Shown here piece after piece: positions 40,129 to 48,652 of a stretch of 64,000 bases of DNA. Below the pieces are notes generated by a model that worked only from the letters and a program-made list of their open reading frames with translations, was not told the DNA's origin and did not search any database. Position numbers and translations under genes: made by a program. Origin of the DNA: a cyanobiont of Ornithocercus magnificus (GTDB lineage Bacteria > Cyanobacteriota > Cyanobacteriia > PCC-6307 > Cyanobiaceae); assembly GCA_007996965.1 (NCBI GenBank), contig BIMP01000001.1:124001-188000 (forward strand). The letters run 5' to 3'. The stretch's first letter is position 1. The number at the start of each line of letters is the position of its first letter.

Positions 40129-40899
40129 TTACATCTGGGCAGTGGCTTCCCTAGCCTCTCTAAATTTAAAAACCCTACGCTGCCAGCTGATAGCAAAAGT
40201 CATCCTCGCAGATGGAAAAATGTATTAATAATACATAGGCTTTGCTTAGTCGATTATAATAGCACATGCGCTTGCAGAAACGCTATACCTGAATAATAAT
40301 ACACTGTCTGTACAGTTGATAACTACGGAGTTAATATCATCTTGATATCATAGCACGGTTTTCACTGCTAGTAGTATGAGAAAAGACGGATTTGGTAAAA
40401 GTTGTCTTAGCCTATCTGAGCAAGAATTACACCAATGCTATCAAGTGATAGTGGCGAGGGTATGACACAAGCTAAACTCACACTAATTGTGAGGATGAAA
40501 AGGAACAGCACCTGGACTTGTGCAGTACCCTCGACTGGTCTAGACCCATGGACTCTGAATCGCTTCATATGCATTTTGCACTAATAAAATTATGCCTTGT
40601 ACCAAAGCTCTTAACCTTCATATCTAGACACAGACTTAAGGTCTGCTGAATGTGTTTGCTGACACGGGCTAGTCCCTGGTTGGTGACTCTATCCTATGGT
40701 TTTCAAGTACGGAAGACGACTAAGGTGTTTCTTACGAAAAGGAGCTTGCTTTTCAAGTGTATCCTTGCAGTAAGTGTGCTATGGAGCGAATCGAGTCATA
40801 ACCTTAGAACAATCGGTTACTGGACAAGTATGATAAAAAAGTTGGCATACTAGGGGGAATAAACGCTATGTTGATATTGCCCGATCAACCATAAGGATC
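40129..40899. other. 770-base gene-poor region
   Basis: This is the longest gap in the window. A frame at 40650-40853 shows no family motif. Several small hairpins occur (for example around 40332-40347 and 40439-40450) and one extended structured element at 40455-40533. The region may contain a non-coding RNA or the remains of a lost gene; nothing was recognised. Confidence 0.45.
40455..40533 (+). ncRNA. Possible structured non-coding RNA
   Basis: CGAGGGTA (40455-40462) pairs with TACCCTCG (40526-40533). A symmetrical 3x3 internal loop follows, then CACAAG (40466-40471) pairs with CTTGTG (40517-40522). Inside lies a second hairpin CTCACA/TGTGAG (40477-40493) with a 5-base loop. The nested pairing is more than I would expect by chance, but strand, ends and family are unknown. 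It is not a tRNA and I could not match it to 6S, SRP or Yfr RNAs. Confidence 0.3.
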
Positions 40900-41271
40900 A
40901 TGCTCACAGGGAGCGACCTGCTCAACAAAGTCAAGGAACTGGGTGATGTCAGTAAGTCTGATCTTGTTCGGGCCTGCGGCTACGTCTCCTCGAAGAAAGA
41001 CGGTGGTGAGCGTTTGAACTTCACTGCCTTCTACGAAGCTCTGCTTGAAGCGAAGGGTGTTAGCCTCGGTGTCTCTGGTATTGGTGGAGTTGGCAAAGGC
41101 GGTCGCAAGCTCAGTTATGTTGCCACTGTTCAAGGTAATGGCAATCTCCTCATAGGCAAAGCGTATACCCAGCTCCTTGATCTCAAGCCTGGGGACGAAT
41201 TTGAGATCAAGCTTGGGCGCAAGCAGATCCGATTAGTGCCTGTTGGTGGTAGTGAGGAAGACGAGGAATGA
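40900..41271 (+). CDS. cyAbrB-type transcriptional regulator
   Basis: This 123-residue cyanobacterial AbrB-like DNA-binding protein belongs to a family that regulates nitrogen and carbon metabolism genes. The N-terminal part (LNKVKELGDVSKSDLVRACG) and the C-terminal domain (LLDLKPGDEFEIKLGRKQIR) are typical of the family. A good AAGGA sits 5 bases before the ATG. It is preceded by the long gene-poor region and is probably monocistronic. Confidence 0.92.
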   Translation: MLTGSDLLNKVKELGDVSKSDLVRACGYVSSKKDGGERLNFTAFYEALLEAKGVSLGVSGIGGVGKGGRKLSYVATVQGNGNLLIGKAYTQLLDLKPGDEFEIKLGRKQIRLVPVGGSEEDEE

Positions 41272-41313
41272 TCAGAATCGGAGGGAGTCCTCACAGCGGC
41301 TCCCCCATTGCAA

Positions 41314-42111
41314 TCAACTAGCTGCCTGTCGAAGTTCAGCGCAAAATTGCTTGGCCTCTTCAGCTGCACCAGTCTCTGAAGCAGTAATTCTTTTGACCAG
41401 CGCGCTGCCAATAATGACACCGTCAGCGCCCCATTCGCGTGCCTGTATTACTTGCTGCGGTCCAGAAATACCGAAGCCAACAACCACAGGTTGCGACGAG
41501 AGACACTTTAACTGGCTGATAAGAGAATGGACTCTATGCTCAAGCACAGCACGCTCTCCAGTAACACCAGTGACACTGACAAGGTAAGTGAATCCACGAC
41601 TTATGCGCATGATCCTTTCCATCCGTTTACTAGGTGTTGTTGGTGCTACAAGTAGTGCAAGGTCAAGACCCCATTCTAATGCTATCGGGGATAGCTGCTC
41701 TGCTTCTTCAAGGGGCAAGTCTGGTATAATCAACCCTGTAGCACCAGCTGATGCAGCATCGGCAAAAAACCTCTCTAACCCTCTACTGAAGAGCAGATTG
41801 ACATAGCTGAACAGAATCACAGGAATAAAAAGCCGACCCTTAAGCCGTCTCAGCATTGCGAACACAAGCGAGGGTGTAACACCAGATGCAAGTGCACGAG
41901 ATGCAGATGCTTGGATAATTTGGCCATCAGCAAGTGGATCGCTGTATGGGATGCCAAGTTCGACCATGTCTGCCCCAGCCTGCTGAAGAGCAAGCAGGAC
42001 GTCAGCAGTAGTCTCGAGGTTAGGGTCACCTGCCATCAAAAATGGCATTAAGGCAAAACGTCCCTCGGCCTGTAGCGATCGAAATCTTGCGGCAATTGCA
42101 CTACCTGGCAT
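41314..42111 (-). CDS. trpA: Tryptophan synthase alpha chain
   Basis: TrpA cleaves indole-3-glycerol phosphate to indole, passed to TrpB. The 265 residues form the usual TIM barrel. Catalytic Glu51 and Asp62 lie in [16 protein letters not shown], and the phosphate-binding segments [12 protein letters not shown] and [13 protein letters not shown] are intact. It is downstream of ndhL and the DUF3007 gene on the minus strand with about 90 bases between, an arrangement common in cyanobacteria. Confidence 0.97.
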   Translation of the reverse strand: MPGSAIAARFRSLQAEGRFALMPFLMAGDPNLETTADVLLALQQAGADMVELGIPYSDPLADGQIIQASASRALASGVTPSLVFAMLRRLKGRLFIPVILFSYVNLLFSRGLERFFADAASAGATGLIIPDLPLEEAEQLSPIALEWGLDLALLVAPTTPSKRMERIMRISRGFTYLVSVTGVTGERAVLEHRVHSLISQLKCLSSQPVVVGFGISGPQQVIQAREWGADGVIIGSALVKRITASETGAAEEAKQFCAELRQAAS

Positions 42112-42199
42112 GGGGCTGTAAAGGTTGAGATCTTTGAATTAATCTCATCACACCACTGGGGTGCGCTGCAGGCTGAGAAGCTAAAACCTGCTGTCGTGT

Positions 42200-42520
42200 T
42201 CAGATATCTGAACTGATCGACCTTAGAATTGCCTGCTGTTGTTCTGGAGTAAGCTTATCGAATTGTTCTTGCAGTTGTACTTTGCTGACCTCATCATAGA
42301 CTTTCCTGTATCTCTTTCGCTGTTCCATATAGGTCATACGACCAGTTATTACTCGCAGTAGATATGTGGACGTCCATGCTAAAACGAGAATCACTAGCAC
42401 AGCCTCGGCTGCGATGCCAGCACTTGCTTCCCCAAAGCCAAGCCCACGAAAGGCGCTGTATCCAAGACCACCTAGAAGCAGGACAAAAGCACCGATTAGA
42501 AAAACATGAGTACGCGTCAA
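42200..42520 (-). CDS. DUF3007 family membrane protein
   Basis: This 106-residue cyanobacterial/plastid protein has two hydrophobic helices (about 5-24 and 34-55). A charged helical tail follows (MTYMEQRKRYRKVYDEVSK, then LTPEQQQAILRSI). It lies 3 bases after ndhL, and this pairing is widely conserved. A link to NDH-1 is suspected from context only. Confidence 0.85.
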   Translation of the reverse strand: MTRTHVFLIGAFVLLLGGLGYSAFRGLGFGEASAGIAAEAVLVILVLAWTSTYLLRVITGRMTYMEQRKRYRKVYDEVSKVQLQEQFDKLTPEQQQAILRSISSDI

Positions 42521-42523
42521 GAT

Positions 42524-42775
42524 CTAGCCTTCTCCCTGCCCATAAGGACGAAAATTAAGGAATGGAGCAAACACAATCATCCCCGGGAAGAAGAGGAAGA
42601 CCATGCTGTAAACTACGAGGCGCTCAATCTTGCCCATGCGTGTCAGGCGCTGCTGTATCCACAGCATCAGACTTAATGGAATAATAATCAAGTACACGCT
42701 CGCAAGGGCGATGTATGTCATAAAGACCAATACCACTTCCATCTTAGCAATACTTAGGAAACTTTCAATGTTCAC
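42524..42775 (-). CDS. ndhL: NDH-1 subunit NdhL
   Basis: NdhL is a small cyanobacterial-specific membrane subunit of NDH-1, needed for complex stability and inorganic-carbon uptake in Synechocystis. The 83 residues have two to three hydrophobic helices (about 14-40, 52-70), with family segments LMLWIQQRLTRMGKIERL and FPGMIVFAPFLNFRPYGQG. It is in an operon with the DUF3007 gene. Confidence 0.9.
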   Translation of the reverse strand: MNIESFLSIAKMEVVLVFMTYIALASVYLIIIPLSLMLWIQQRLTRMGKIERLVVYSMVFLFFPGMIVFAPFLNFRPYGQGEG

Positions 42776-42837
42776 TGATCAGATCTCGAGAGTATGAAAT
42801 TTAGGATATGGGAGAGTGGCTCAGATTGAGCTGGTAC

Positions 42838-42923
42838 GGGGGCATGGCGAAACTGGTAGACGCACGCGACTTAAAATCGCTTGTCCTGAAAAGGATGTGG
42901 GGGTTCAAATCCCCCTGCCCCTA
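42838..42923 (+). tRNA. trnL: tRNA-Leu(UAA)
   Basis: The gene is 86 bases long. Acceptor GGGGGCA faces TGCCCCT, with a G-T pair at the end, and the discriminator is A. The D arm is GCG/CGC, the anticodon loop CTTAAAA gives TAA, the variable arm is TCCT/AGGA, and the T arm GGGGG/CCCCC is perfect. A C-T mismatch tops the anticodon stem. There is no group I intron, unlike many other cyanobacteria. Confidence 0.95.
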
Positions 42924-43050
42924 TCCCTTACAGTCACTGAATGCTGAATGAGTACTAGAGTGTTTTTGCCTGAGGGTGGAACCCTAGACTTACTAACCGG
43001 AAAATTACGGCAAGCCCCATCTCAATAAACAGGTATTGCTGGATAGATCT

Positions 43051-44115
43051 CTAGACGTTGTGTTCGTCTAGCAAGCGCCAGGGGAGTGTCTGACCAGCAT
43101 GAAATGGCACCAACTGGGTTTGACCAGGGCCAGAAACACTTTTTGGGACAACAAGCGGCTTCCGCTCAAGCGTGATGGTTGTCGCATTTAAGGGCAGGCC
43201 ATAAAACCTGGCACCATAAATACTTGCAAACCCCTCAAGACGATCGAGCGCTCCTTCCTCTTCGAAAACCATGGCATAACTCTCCAATGCATGCGGCGCG
43301 TTGTAAATACCGGCACAACCACAAGAGCTCTCTTTCCCTGAGCGTGGATGGGGAGCAGAATCAGTGCCGAGAAAGAATGAGGGTAGTCCACTGGTGGCTG
43401 CGTAACGCAGTGCTAAACGATGATGCTCACGTTTTGCTACAGGCAAGCAGTAGAAATCACTACGGAATCCCCCCTGAAACATTGCGTTACGGTTAATATG
43501 GAGATGATGAGGCGTGATAGTAGCGGCTAGATAGGGTCCAGCTGCCATGACAAAGCTCACAGCCTGCTCAGTAGTGATGTGCTCTAATACTATGGGCAGC
43601 TCTGGGAAGCGCTGTATCAGTGGCGCAAGGTAGCGTTCGATGAAAACCGCTTCCCGGTCGAAAATGTCGACCTCAGGATCATTAACTTCGCCATGCACCA
43701 GGAGTGGCATACCTAGATGCTGCATCATATTTAACAGCGGAGTAATCGCATGTAGATCTCGCACTCCAGCATCAGAGTTTGTAGTGACGCCTACCGGGTA
43801 GAGCTTGGCAGCAGTGAAAACACCTTCTCGGTAGCCATGCTCGAGCTCTTGTGGTAGCAGTGCTTCAGTAAGGTAAGCCGTCATTAACGGTCTGAAGCTG
43901 CAGCTAAAGGGAAGTGTGGCAATAATCCGCTCTCGGTAAGCAACTGCAGCAGACACAGTTGTAATTGGCGGCTGCAGATTAGGCATAACAATAGCACGCG
44001 CAAAGACTCTAGCGGTTGTCCAAGCAACTGCCGCGAGCATATCATGGTCACGGAGATGAACATGCCAATCGTCAGGTTGTCGCAGGCTGAGATAATTTTC
44101 TGTGCGTGAAACCAC
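43051..44115 (-). CDS. pyrC: Dihydroorotase
   Basis: PyrC cyclises N-carbamoyl-aspartate to dihydroorotate in pyrimidine synthesis. This is the 354-residue class II form. Zinc motif HVHLRD is at residues 18-23, the carboxylated Lys in TAAKLYPVGVTTNS, further His ligands in LLVHGE and LEHITTE, and the Asp in FLGTDSAPHP. The GTG start at 44115 shares one base with the bicA stop, indicating an operon. Confidence 0.96.
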   Translation of the reverse strand: MVSRTENYLSLRQPDDWHVHLRDHDMLAAVAWTTARVFARAIVMPNLQPPITTVSAAVAYRERIIATLPFSCSFRPLMTAYLTEALLPQELEHGYREGVFTAAKLYPVGVTTNSDAGVRDLHAITPLLNMMQHLGMPLLVHGEVNDPEVDIFDREAVFIERYLAPLIQRFPELPIVLEHITTEQAVSFVMAAGPYLAATITPHHLHINRNAMFQGGFRSDFYCLPVAKREHHRLALRYAATSGLPSFFLGTDSAPHPRSGKESSCGCAGIYNAPHALESYAMVFEEEGALDRLEGFASIYGARFYGLPLNATTITLERKPLVVPKSVSGPGQTQLVPFHAGQTLPWRLLDEHNV

Positions 44116-45773
44116 TATGGTGTTATAGGACTGAGATTGGCAATGGCCAGTCTTAATGCATCACATCGCTCGGACTTAACGTGACTCTGGGGTAACCTCT
44201 GCATAAGACCTAACCTGCCCAAGCGCCTTTCAGTGCTGCCAGCTTGCACTACAAGAAAAACCTGCCGGCCTACCTCAAGCGCCTCCTTGACTGCATTCTC
44301 TAGAGCTAATGAAGCTGTGACTCCTAGGTGAGATACCTCAGTTAGGTCAAAGATTACTACCTCGCATGAGCCGATCGCGTTATGCTCTCGCGAGATGGTT
44401 TTGGCTACTCCGAAAATCATTGGTCCAGCTAGTTGGAAGAGTAGCACACGACCGCCAGCCTCATCAAGAAGTTGCTGTTCCTCACCAGAAAGATCAACGT
44501 CGTCATCAGTTGTGCTAATAGTTTTAACTCGACGTGATTGCAGTGCGCTCATGCGATCGATCGTGAGTATATTAGCAACAAAGACACCGATACCGACTGC
44601 GGTGATTAAATCCACCAGAACAGTAAGTAAAATTACGCCATAGGTGATTAGCGTTGCTTTTAGTGATAAGTGATGAGCTCGCTGTAGAAAACTCCAGTCA
44701 ATAATGTCGACTCCAACCTTCAAGGCAATACCTGCCAAAACAGCTAGTGGTATCTGTGCTGCCAGAGGGGCAGCTAGCAGCACTACTAACATTAGGATCA
44801 GGGCCCTGATGATACCAGAGAGTGCCGAGCGACCTCCAGCCTGAATGTTAACAACAGTGCCCATTGTCGCTCCAGCTCCTGGCAAACCCCCAAATAATCC
44901 AGATATAACATTGCCTAAACCCTGACCAACTAATTCTTTATCTGATCTGTGTTCAGTGCGTGTGATACTGTCAGAGACAACAGATGTCAGCAAGGCATCT
45001 ATACAACCCAGCATGCCAAGCACAGCTGCATCTAGAACCATCACTTGAAGTTGGTTGAGAGAAAATATAGGCCAACGAAATTCGGGAAATCCAGAGGGAA
45101 TAGGGCCGATGCGGCGCAAATCTGCATCGCCTAGAAAAGTTAGAGAAAGTAATGTGCCCAGCACTAGCGCTAAGAGTTGTGGAGGGCAGTAACGTCTCCA
45201 TGATCCTGGCATAAGCCAGAGGATAGCCACAGTTGTTAAAGCAAGTAGAAGTTCAAAGGGCTGAACTCCTGTTAGTAAATTTGGTAAAGAGGTTAGGGTA
45301 CCTACAACACCCCCAGCTGGTACAGATTGGCCGAAAAAAGGTGCCAACTGCAGCAATACGAGAATGATGCCGATTCCGGACATAAAGCCCGAGATAACTG
45401 TGTACGGCATCATTGTCACGTAGCGGCCGAGTCGACAAACACCAAATAGGATTTGGAAGAGCCCGGCGAGAATCACAACACTGAAGGCTAATGCCAATGC
45501 TGTTTCCTGATCTCCAGCTGTGGCATTGAGGCTGACAATCACCGAAGTAAAAACCACTGTCATGGGACCAGTAGGTTCTGAAATCAGCGTTGGCGTACCT
45601 CCAAACAGGGCTGCCACCAGTCCGATAATTACTGCCCCCCATAGCCCGGCAGCTGCCCCAGCTCCGGATGCCACACCAAACGCAAGGGCCATAGGCAGTG
45701 CTACTACAGCGGCGGTCAGTCCTCCGAATAGGTCACCACGCCAGTGCCGGGCGCTGATCTGGTTGAGCAGCAT
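44115..45773 (-). CDS. bicA: SulP-family bicarbonate transporter BicA
   Basis: BicA is the sodium-dependent, low-affinity, high-flux bicarbonate importer of the plasma membrane, shown experimentally in Synechococcus PCC 7002. The 552 residues match BicA closely from memory: GGLTAAVVALPMALAFGVAS, the TM3 loop GGTPTLISEPTGPMTVVFT, DAAVLGMLGCIDALLTSVV, and AGATMGTVVNIQAGGRSA. A cytosolic STAS domain occupies about residues 425-545. It is divergent from a CaCA exchanger 80 bases away and coupled to pyrC. Confidence 0.93.
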   Translation of the reverse strand: MLLNQISARHWRGDLFGGLTAAVVALPMALAFGVASGAGAAAGLWGAVIIGLVAALFGGTPTLISEPTGPMTVVFTSVIVSLNATAGDQETALALAFSVVILAGLFQILFGVCRLGRYVTMMPYTVISGFMSGIGIILVLLQLAPFFGQSVPAGGVVGTLTSLPNLLTGVQPFELLLALTTVAILWLMPGSWRRYCPPQLLALVLGTLLSLTFLGDADLRRIGPIPSGFPEFRWPIFSLNQLQVMVLDAAVLGMLGCIDALLTSVVSDSITRTEHRSDKELVGQGLGNVISGLFGGLPGAGATMGTVVNIQAGGRSALSGIIRALILMLVVLLAAPLAAQIPLAVLAGIALKVGVDIIDWSFLQRAHHLSLKATLITYGVILLTVLVDLITAVGIGVFVANILTIDRMSALQSRRVKTISTTDDDVDLSGEEQQLLDEAGGRVLLFQLAGPMIFGVAKTISREHNAIGSCEVVIFDLTEVSHLGVTASLALENAVKEALEVGRQVFLVVQAGSTERRLGRLGLMQRLPQSHVKSERCDALRLAIANLSPITP

Positions 45774-45853
45774 GGCAGACGGATCAATGCGGCGTGAACA
45801 TTAAGCCGAACGAGGAGCACAATTGACCAATTGTCTCAGCGTCGGCGATTTTT

Positions 45854-46918
45854 GTGTTCTTGAACACCGCTCTGGAGATTCTATTAGGCGTTGGTCTCCT
45901 CTTCGGCGGCGGCGAGCTATTTATTCAGGGTGCTGTCAGCTTTGCACTTATTCTCAGCATCCCTCAGCTGGTGATTGGTCTAACTGTTGTCTCACTCGGC
46001 ACTAGCGCACCAGAGCTCTTTGTAAGCTTGATCTCGGTCTTCAATGGCTCCGATTCTTTAGCTGTCAACAATGTAGTCGGTTCAAATATCTTTAATGTCA
46101 TGGTGGTTCTTGGTAGTAGTGCTCTTGTCATGCCACTGCGAGTAGAGAGCCGCCTTGTGCGTCGTGATGTTCCTGTTCTGCTTGCAGTATCTACAGCTGT
46201 ATGGGGCATGTCTTCAGCAGGCCGCATTACTTGGCAAGCTGGGCTAGCACTCTTACTAGGCCTGGTAATTAACACGATTTGGGAGCTTCGCACAGCACGT
46301 GAGGAGCGCAAAAAGACAACAGATGTAGAGCCAGAAGTCGCGTCAAAAAATTGGCATTGGGCTATCCTGCAGATCTTAGGCGGTAGCTTTCTACTAACGA
46401 TCGGGTCTAGATTTCTAGTCCGAGGAGCTATGATAGCAGCATCACTATTGGGTGTTAGCGAGGCGGTAGTAGGACTGACTATTGTTTCAGCAGGAACCTC
46501 AATCCCAGAATTAGCAGCTTCACTTATAGCAGCACTACGTGGTCGGACGGACTTAGCTATCGGCAATGTAGTAGGAAGCAATTTGCTAAACCAACTGTTA
46601 GTGCTTGGCAGTACAGCAGTGACCTCAGGTAAACTAGGGGTAGGTGTGGAATTGGTATTGATTAACCGAGACTTGCCAATAATGATAATTACTACCTTGG
46701 CTTGCATGCCAATTTTCTGGACCCGAGGTAGTATATCTAGACTAGAAGGTAGTTTTCTCGTAGGTCTTTATATCTTCTACTTAGTGGATCAGGTACTTCC
46801 ATACACATTGCCAACTTGGCAAGATAGATTTCGGGTTATGTTGCTGTCTTTTGTGATTCCAGCTATAATAGTCGCGATCATAGCCCAGTCTGTTAGTTAC
46901 TGGCGCCAATTGCGTTAG
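45854..46918 (+). CDS. CaCA-family sodium/calcium-type exchanger
   Basis: This 354-residue member of the YrbG/CaxA type is expected to exchange Ca2+ for Na+ or H+. Two alpha repeats are clear: GLTVVSLGTSAPELFVSLIS with NNVVGSNIFN, and GLTIVSAGTSIPELAASLIA with GNVVGSNLLN. About ten membrane helices are present. The start is GTG at 45854. It shares a divergent intergenic region with bicA, which suits a role in restoring the sodium gradient; that is inference. Confidence 0.9.
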   Translation: MFLNTALEILLGVGLLFGGGELFIQGAVSFALILSIPQLVIGLTVVSLGTSAPELFVSLISVFNGSDSLAVNNVVGSNIFNVMVVLGSSALVMPLRVESRLVRRDVPVLLAVSTAVWGMSSAGRITWQAGLALLLGLVINTIWELRTAREERKKTTDVEPEVASKNWHWAILQILGGSFLLTIGSRFLVRGAMIAASLLGVSEAVVGLTIVSAGTSIPELAASLIAALRGRTDLAIGNVVGSNLLNQLLVLGSTAVTSGKLGVGVELVLINRDLPIMIITTLACMPIFWTRGSISRLEGSFLVGLYIFYLVDQVLPYTLPTWQDRFRVMLLSFVIPAIIVAIIAQSVSYWRQLR

Positions 46919-47070
46919 CAATATCAATATGGCGCCGAGAGACACGTACCAGCAGCTAAGTCATTCGTGTATAACAGTGCCACATGTAGCTAAGTAATCT
47001 TGAGCCCTATGTAGATTTCTCTGGTGAGTAAGTCATTTAAGTCATTGAGGACATATAAGAGTTATCTAAC

Positions 47071-48447
47071 CTAAGTCATTGTCACAAATTCTTCTGATAC
47101 GGTAGGATGCAGAGCCATTGTACGGTCAAAATCGGCTTTGGTAGCTTTCATTCCGATAGCAATAGCTGCCATCTGGATGATTTCTGAAGCATGCTCACCA
47201 ACCATATGACAGCCAAGAACCTGGTCATTGGAGCGAGCAGCTACCAACTTTAGCAGGCAGCGAGGACCCCGTTTTGGCAAAGCCTGAGCCAAGGACCGGA
47301 AACGAGCACGATGCACAATTATCGCGTCGCGACCAAGCTGGTTCACAGCTTGCTCTTCAGTAAGTCCTATAGTTGCTAGCTCGGGCTGGCTGAACACAGC
47401 ACTAGCAACCAAATTGTGGTTGACTGTGCGTGGACTGTTACCATAGACAGTGTCTGCAAAAGCCCGACCTTCATCAATAGCTACCGGAGTTAGATTACGC
47501 CGATCTGTCACATCACCTACCGCAAAAATATGGGGTACATTAGTTGTCTGGTACTCATCTACTGGAACTCGACAGCCATCACAGTAGACTCCAGCCATCC
47601 CTAAATTAAGGTTTTGTAGGAATGGGTGACGGCCTGTAGCAAGGAGAACACCATTGCTCTCTACTTGCTCTCCGTTACTGAGTTTTGTAGTCAAAAACCC
47701 TGGCTTTCCCTCAATTGCCTTGATATTACAGCCAAATCTTATTTCTACACCCCTTTCCTCGATTCCCTCCCGTACTACCTCGGAGAGTTCTCTATCAAAG
47801 CCACGAAGCAAATAATTGCCACGTACAAGTTGTACAACATCACAACCAAGTCCCCTAAGGATGTGTACAAACTCGCATGCGATAAAACCAGCTCCAACAA
47901 TCACTACACGCTTTGGGAAGTGTTCTAGCCTGAACATATCATCGCTTACCCAAGCTAGTTCAGATCCAGTAAAAGACAGCCGAGTCGGATAACTACCAAC
48001 AGCAATAAGGATACGCTTACCCTGTAACTCCTGAATAACTTTCCCACTAGGTCCTTGGCTATGCCTTACGCTAATCCTATGCGGATCGCTAAAATATCCC
48101 CAGCCACGGACTAGCTTGACACCTGCTTTCTCAAGCAAGTCAATGTGGAGTGTGCTAAGGCGTTCAACCTCGGCACGGATGTTGCGAAGCAAGGCCGTGG
48201 TTTCTACCCTAACTTGTTTAATACTGATGCCATACGCTTCGGCGTCGTGAAGAGCTGTACAAGCTTGAGAGCCATAGACAAGTAGCTTCTTGGGAATACA
48301 ACCACGAATGACACAAGTCCCCCCTACCTGGTCACCCTCTACAACTACAACACGCGCGCCGTGTTTTGCCGCTCGCTTAGCGGCTGCAAGACCACCTGAT
48401 CCAGCTCCAAGAACGATCAGGTCGTACAGATCCATCATGCAGTACAA
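47071..48447 (-). CDS. gor: Glutathione reductase (NADPH)
   Basis: Gor reduces oxidised glutathione in the cytosol. The frame has 458 residues; the family start MDLYDLIVLGAGSGG begins at 48435 and is likely the true start. The redox-active Cys45 and Cys50 lie in GGTCVIRGCIPKK (the usual cyanobacterial version), the NADPH loop is VVIVGAGFIACEF, and the C-terminal dimer motif MALHPTVSEEF carries the catalytic His. No damage was seen. Confidence 0.95.
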   Translation of the reverse strand: MYCMMDLYDLIVLGAGSGGLAAAKRAAKHGARVVVVEGDQVGGTCVIRGCIPKKLLVYGSQACTALHDAEAYGISIKQVRVETTALLRNIRAEVERLSTLHIDLLEKAGVKLVRGWGYFSDPHRISVRHSQGPSGKVIQELQGKRILIAVGSYPTRLSFTGSELAWVSDDMFRLEHFPKRVVIVGAGFIACEFVHILRGLGCDVVQLVRGNYLLRGFDRELSEVVREGIEERGVEIRFGCNIKAIEGKPGFLTTKLSNGEQVESNGVLLATGRHPFLQNLNLGMAGVYCDGCRVPVDEYQTTNVPHIFAVGDVTDRRNLTPVAIDEGRAFADTVYGNSPRTVNHNLVASAVFSQPELATIGLTEEQAVNQLGRDAIIVHRARFRSLAQALPKRGPRCLLKLVAARSNDQVLGCHMVGEHASEIIQMAAIAIGMKATKADFDRTMALHPTVSEEFVTMT

Positions 48448-48652
48448 TATTCTGATAAACTACTCTTGAGGTTATATAAGCTGAAGTGGAACAACAACTT
48501 AAACGTATCTTATGTTAAGATGGGATTAAGACCTATATTACTACCTTTGAGCTCACTACGCTAAGCCCAAAAAACCAAGTCTAGGGATTGGGTCACTCAC
48601 AGATATTTCGTCTTTAAATGAAAATCGGCTTATCTCTAGGTCTTTCACGGCC

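Noticed and set aside
40650-40853. 67-codon frame in the gap before the cyAbrB gene
   Set aside because: Some hydrophobic character but no family resemblance or ribosome-binding site.
45964-46707. 247-codon minus-strand frame inside the CaCA exchanger gene
   Set aside because: Long but fully antisense; Ser/Thr/Pro-rich composition is what antisense of membrane-protein codons produces.
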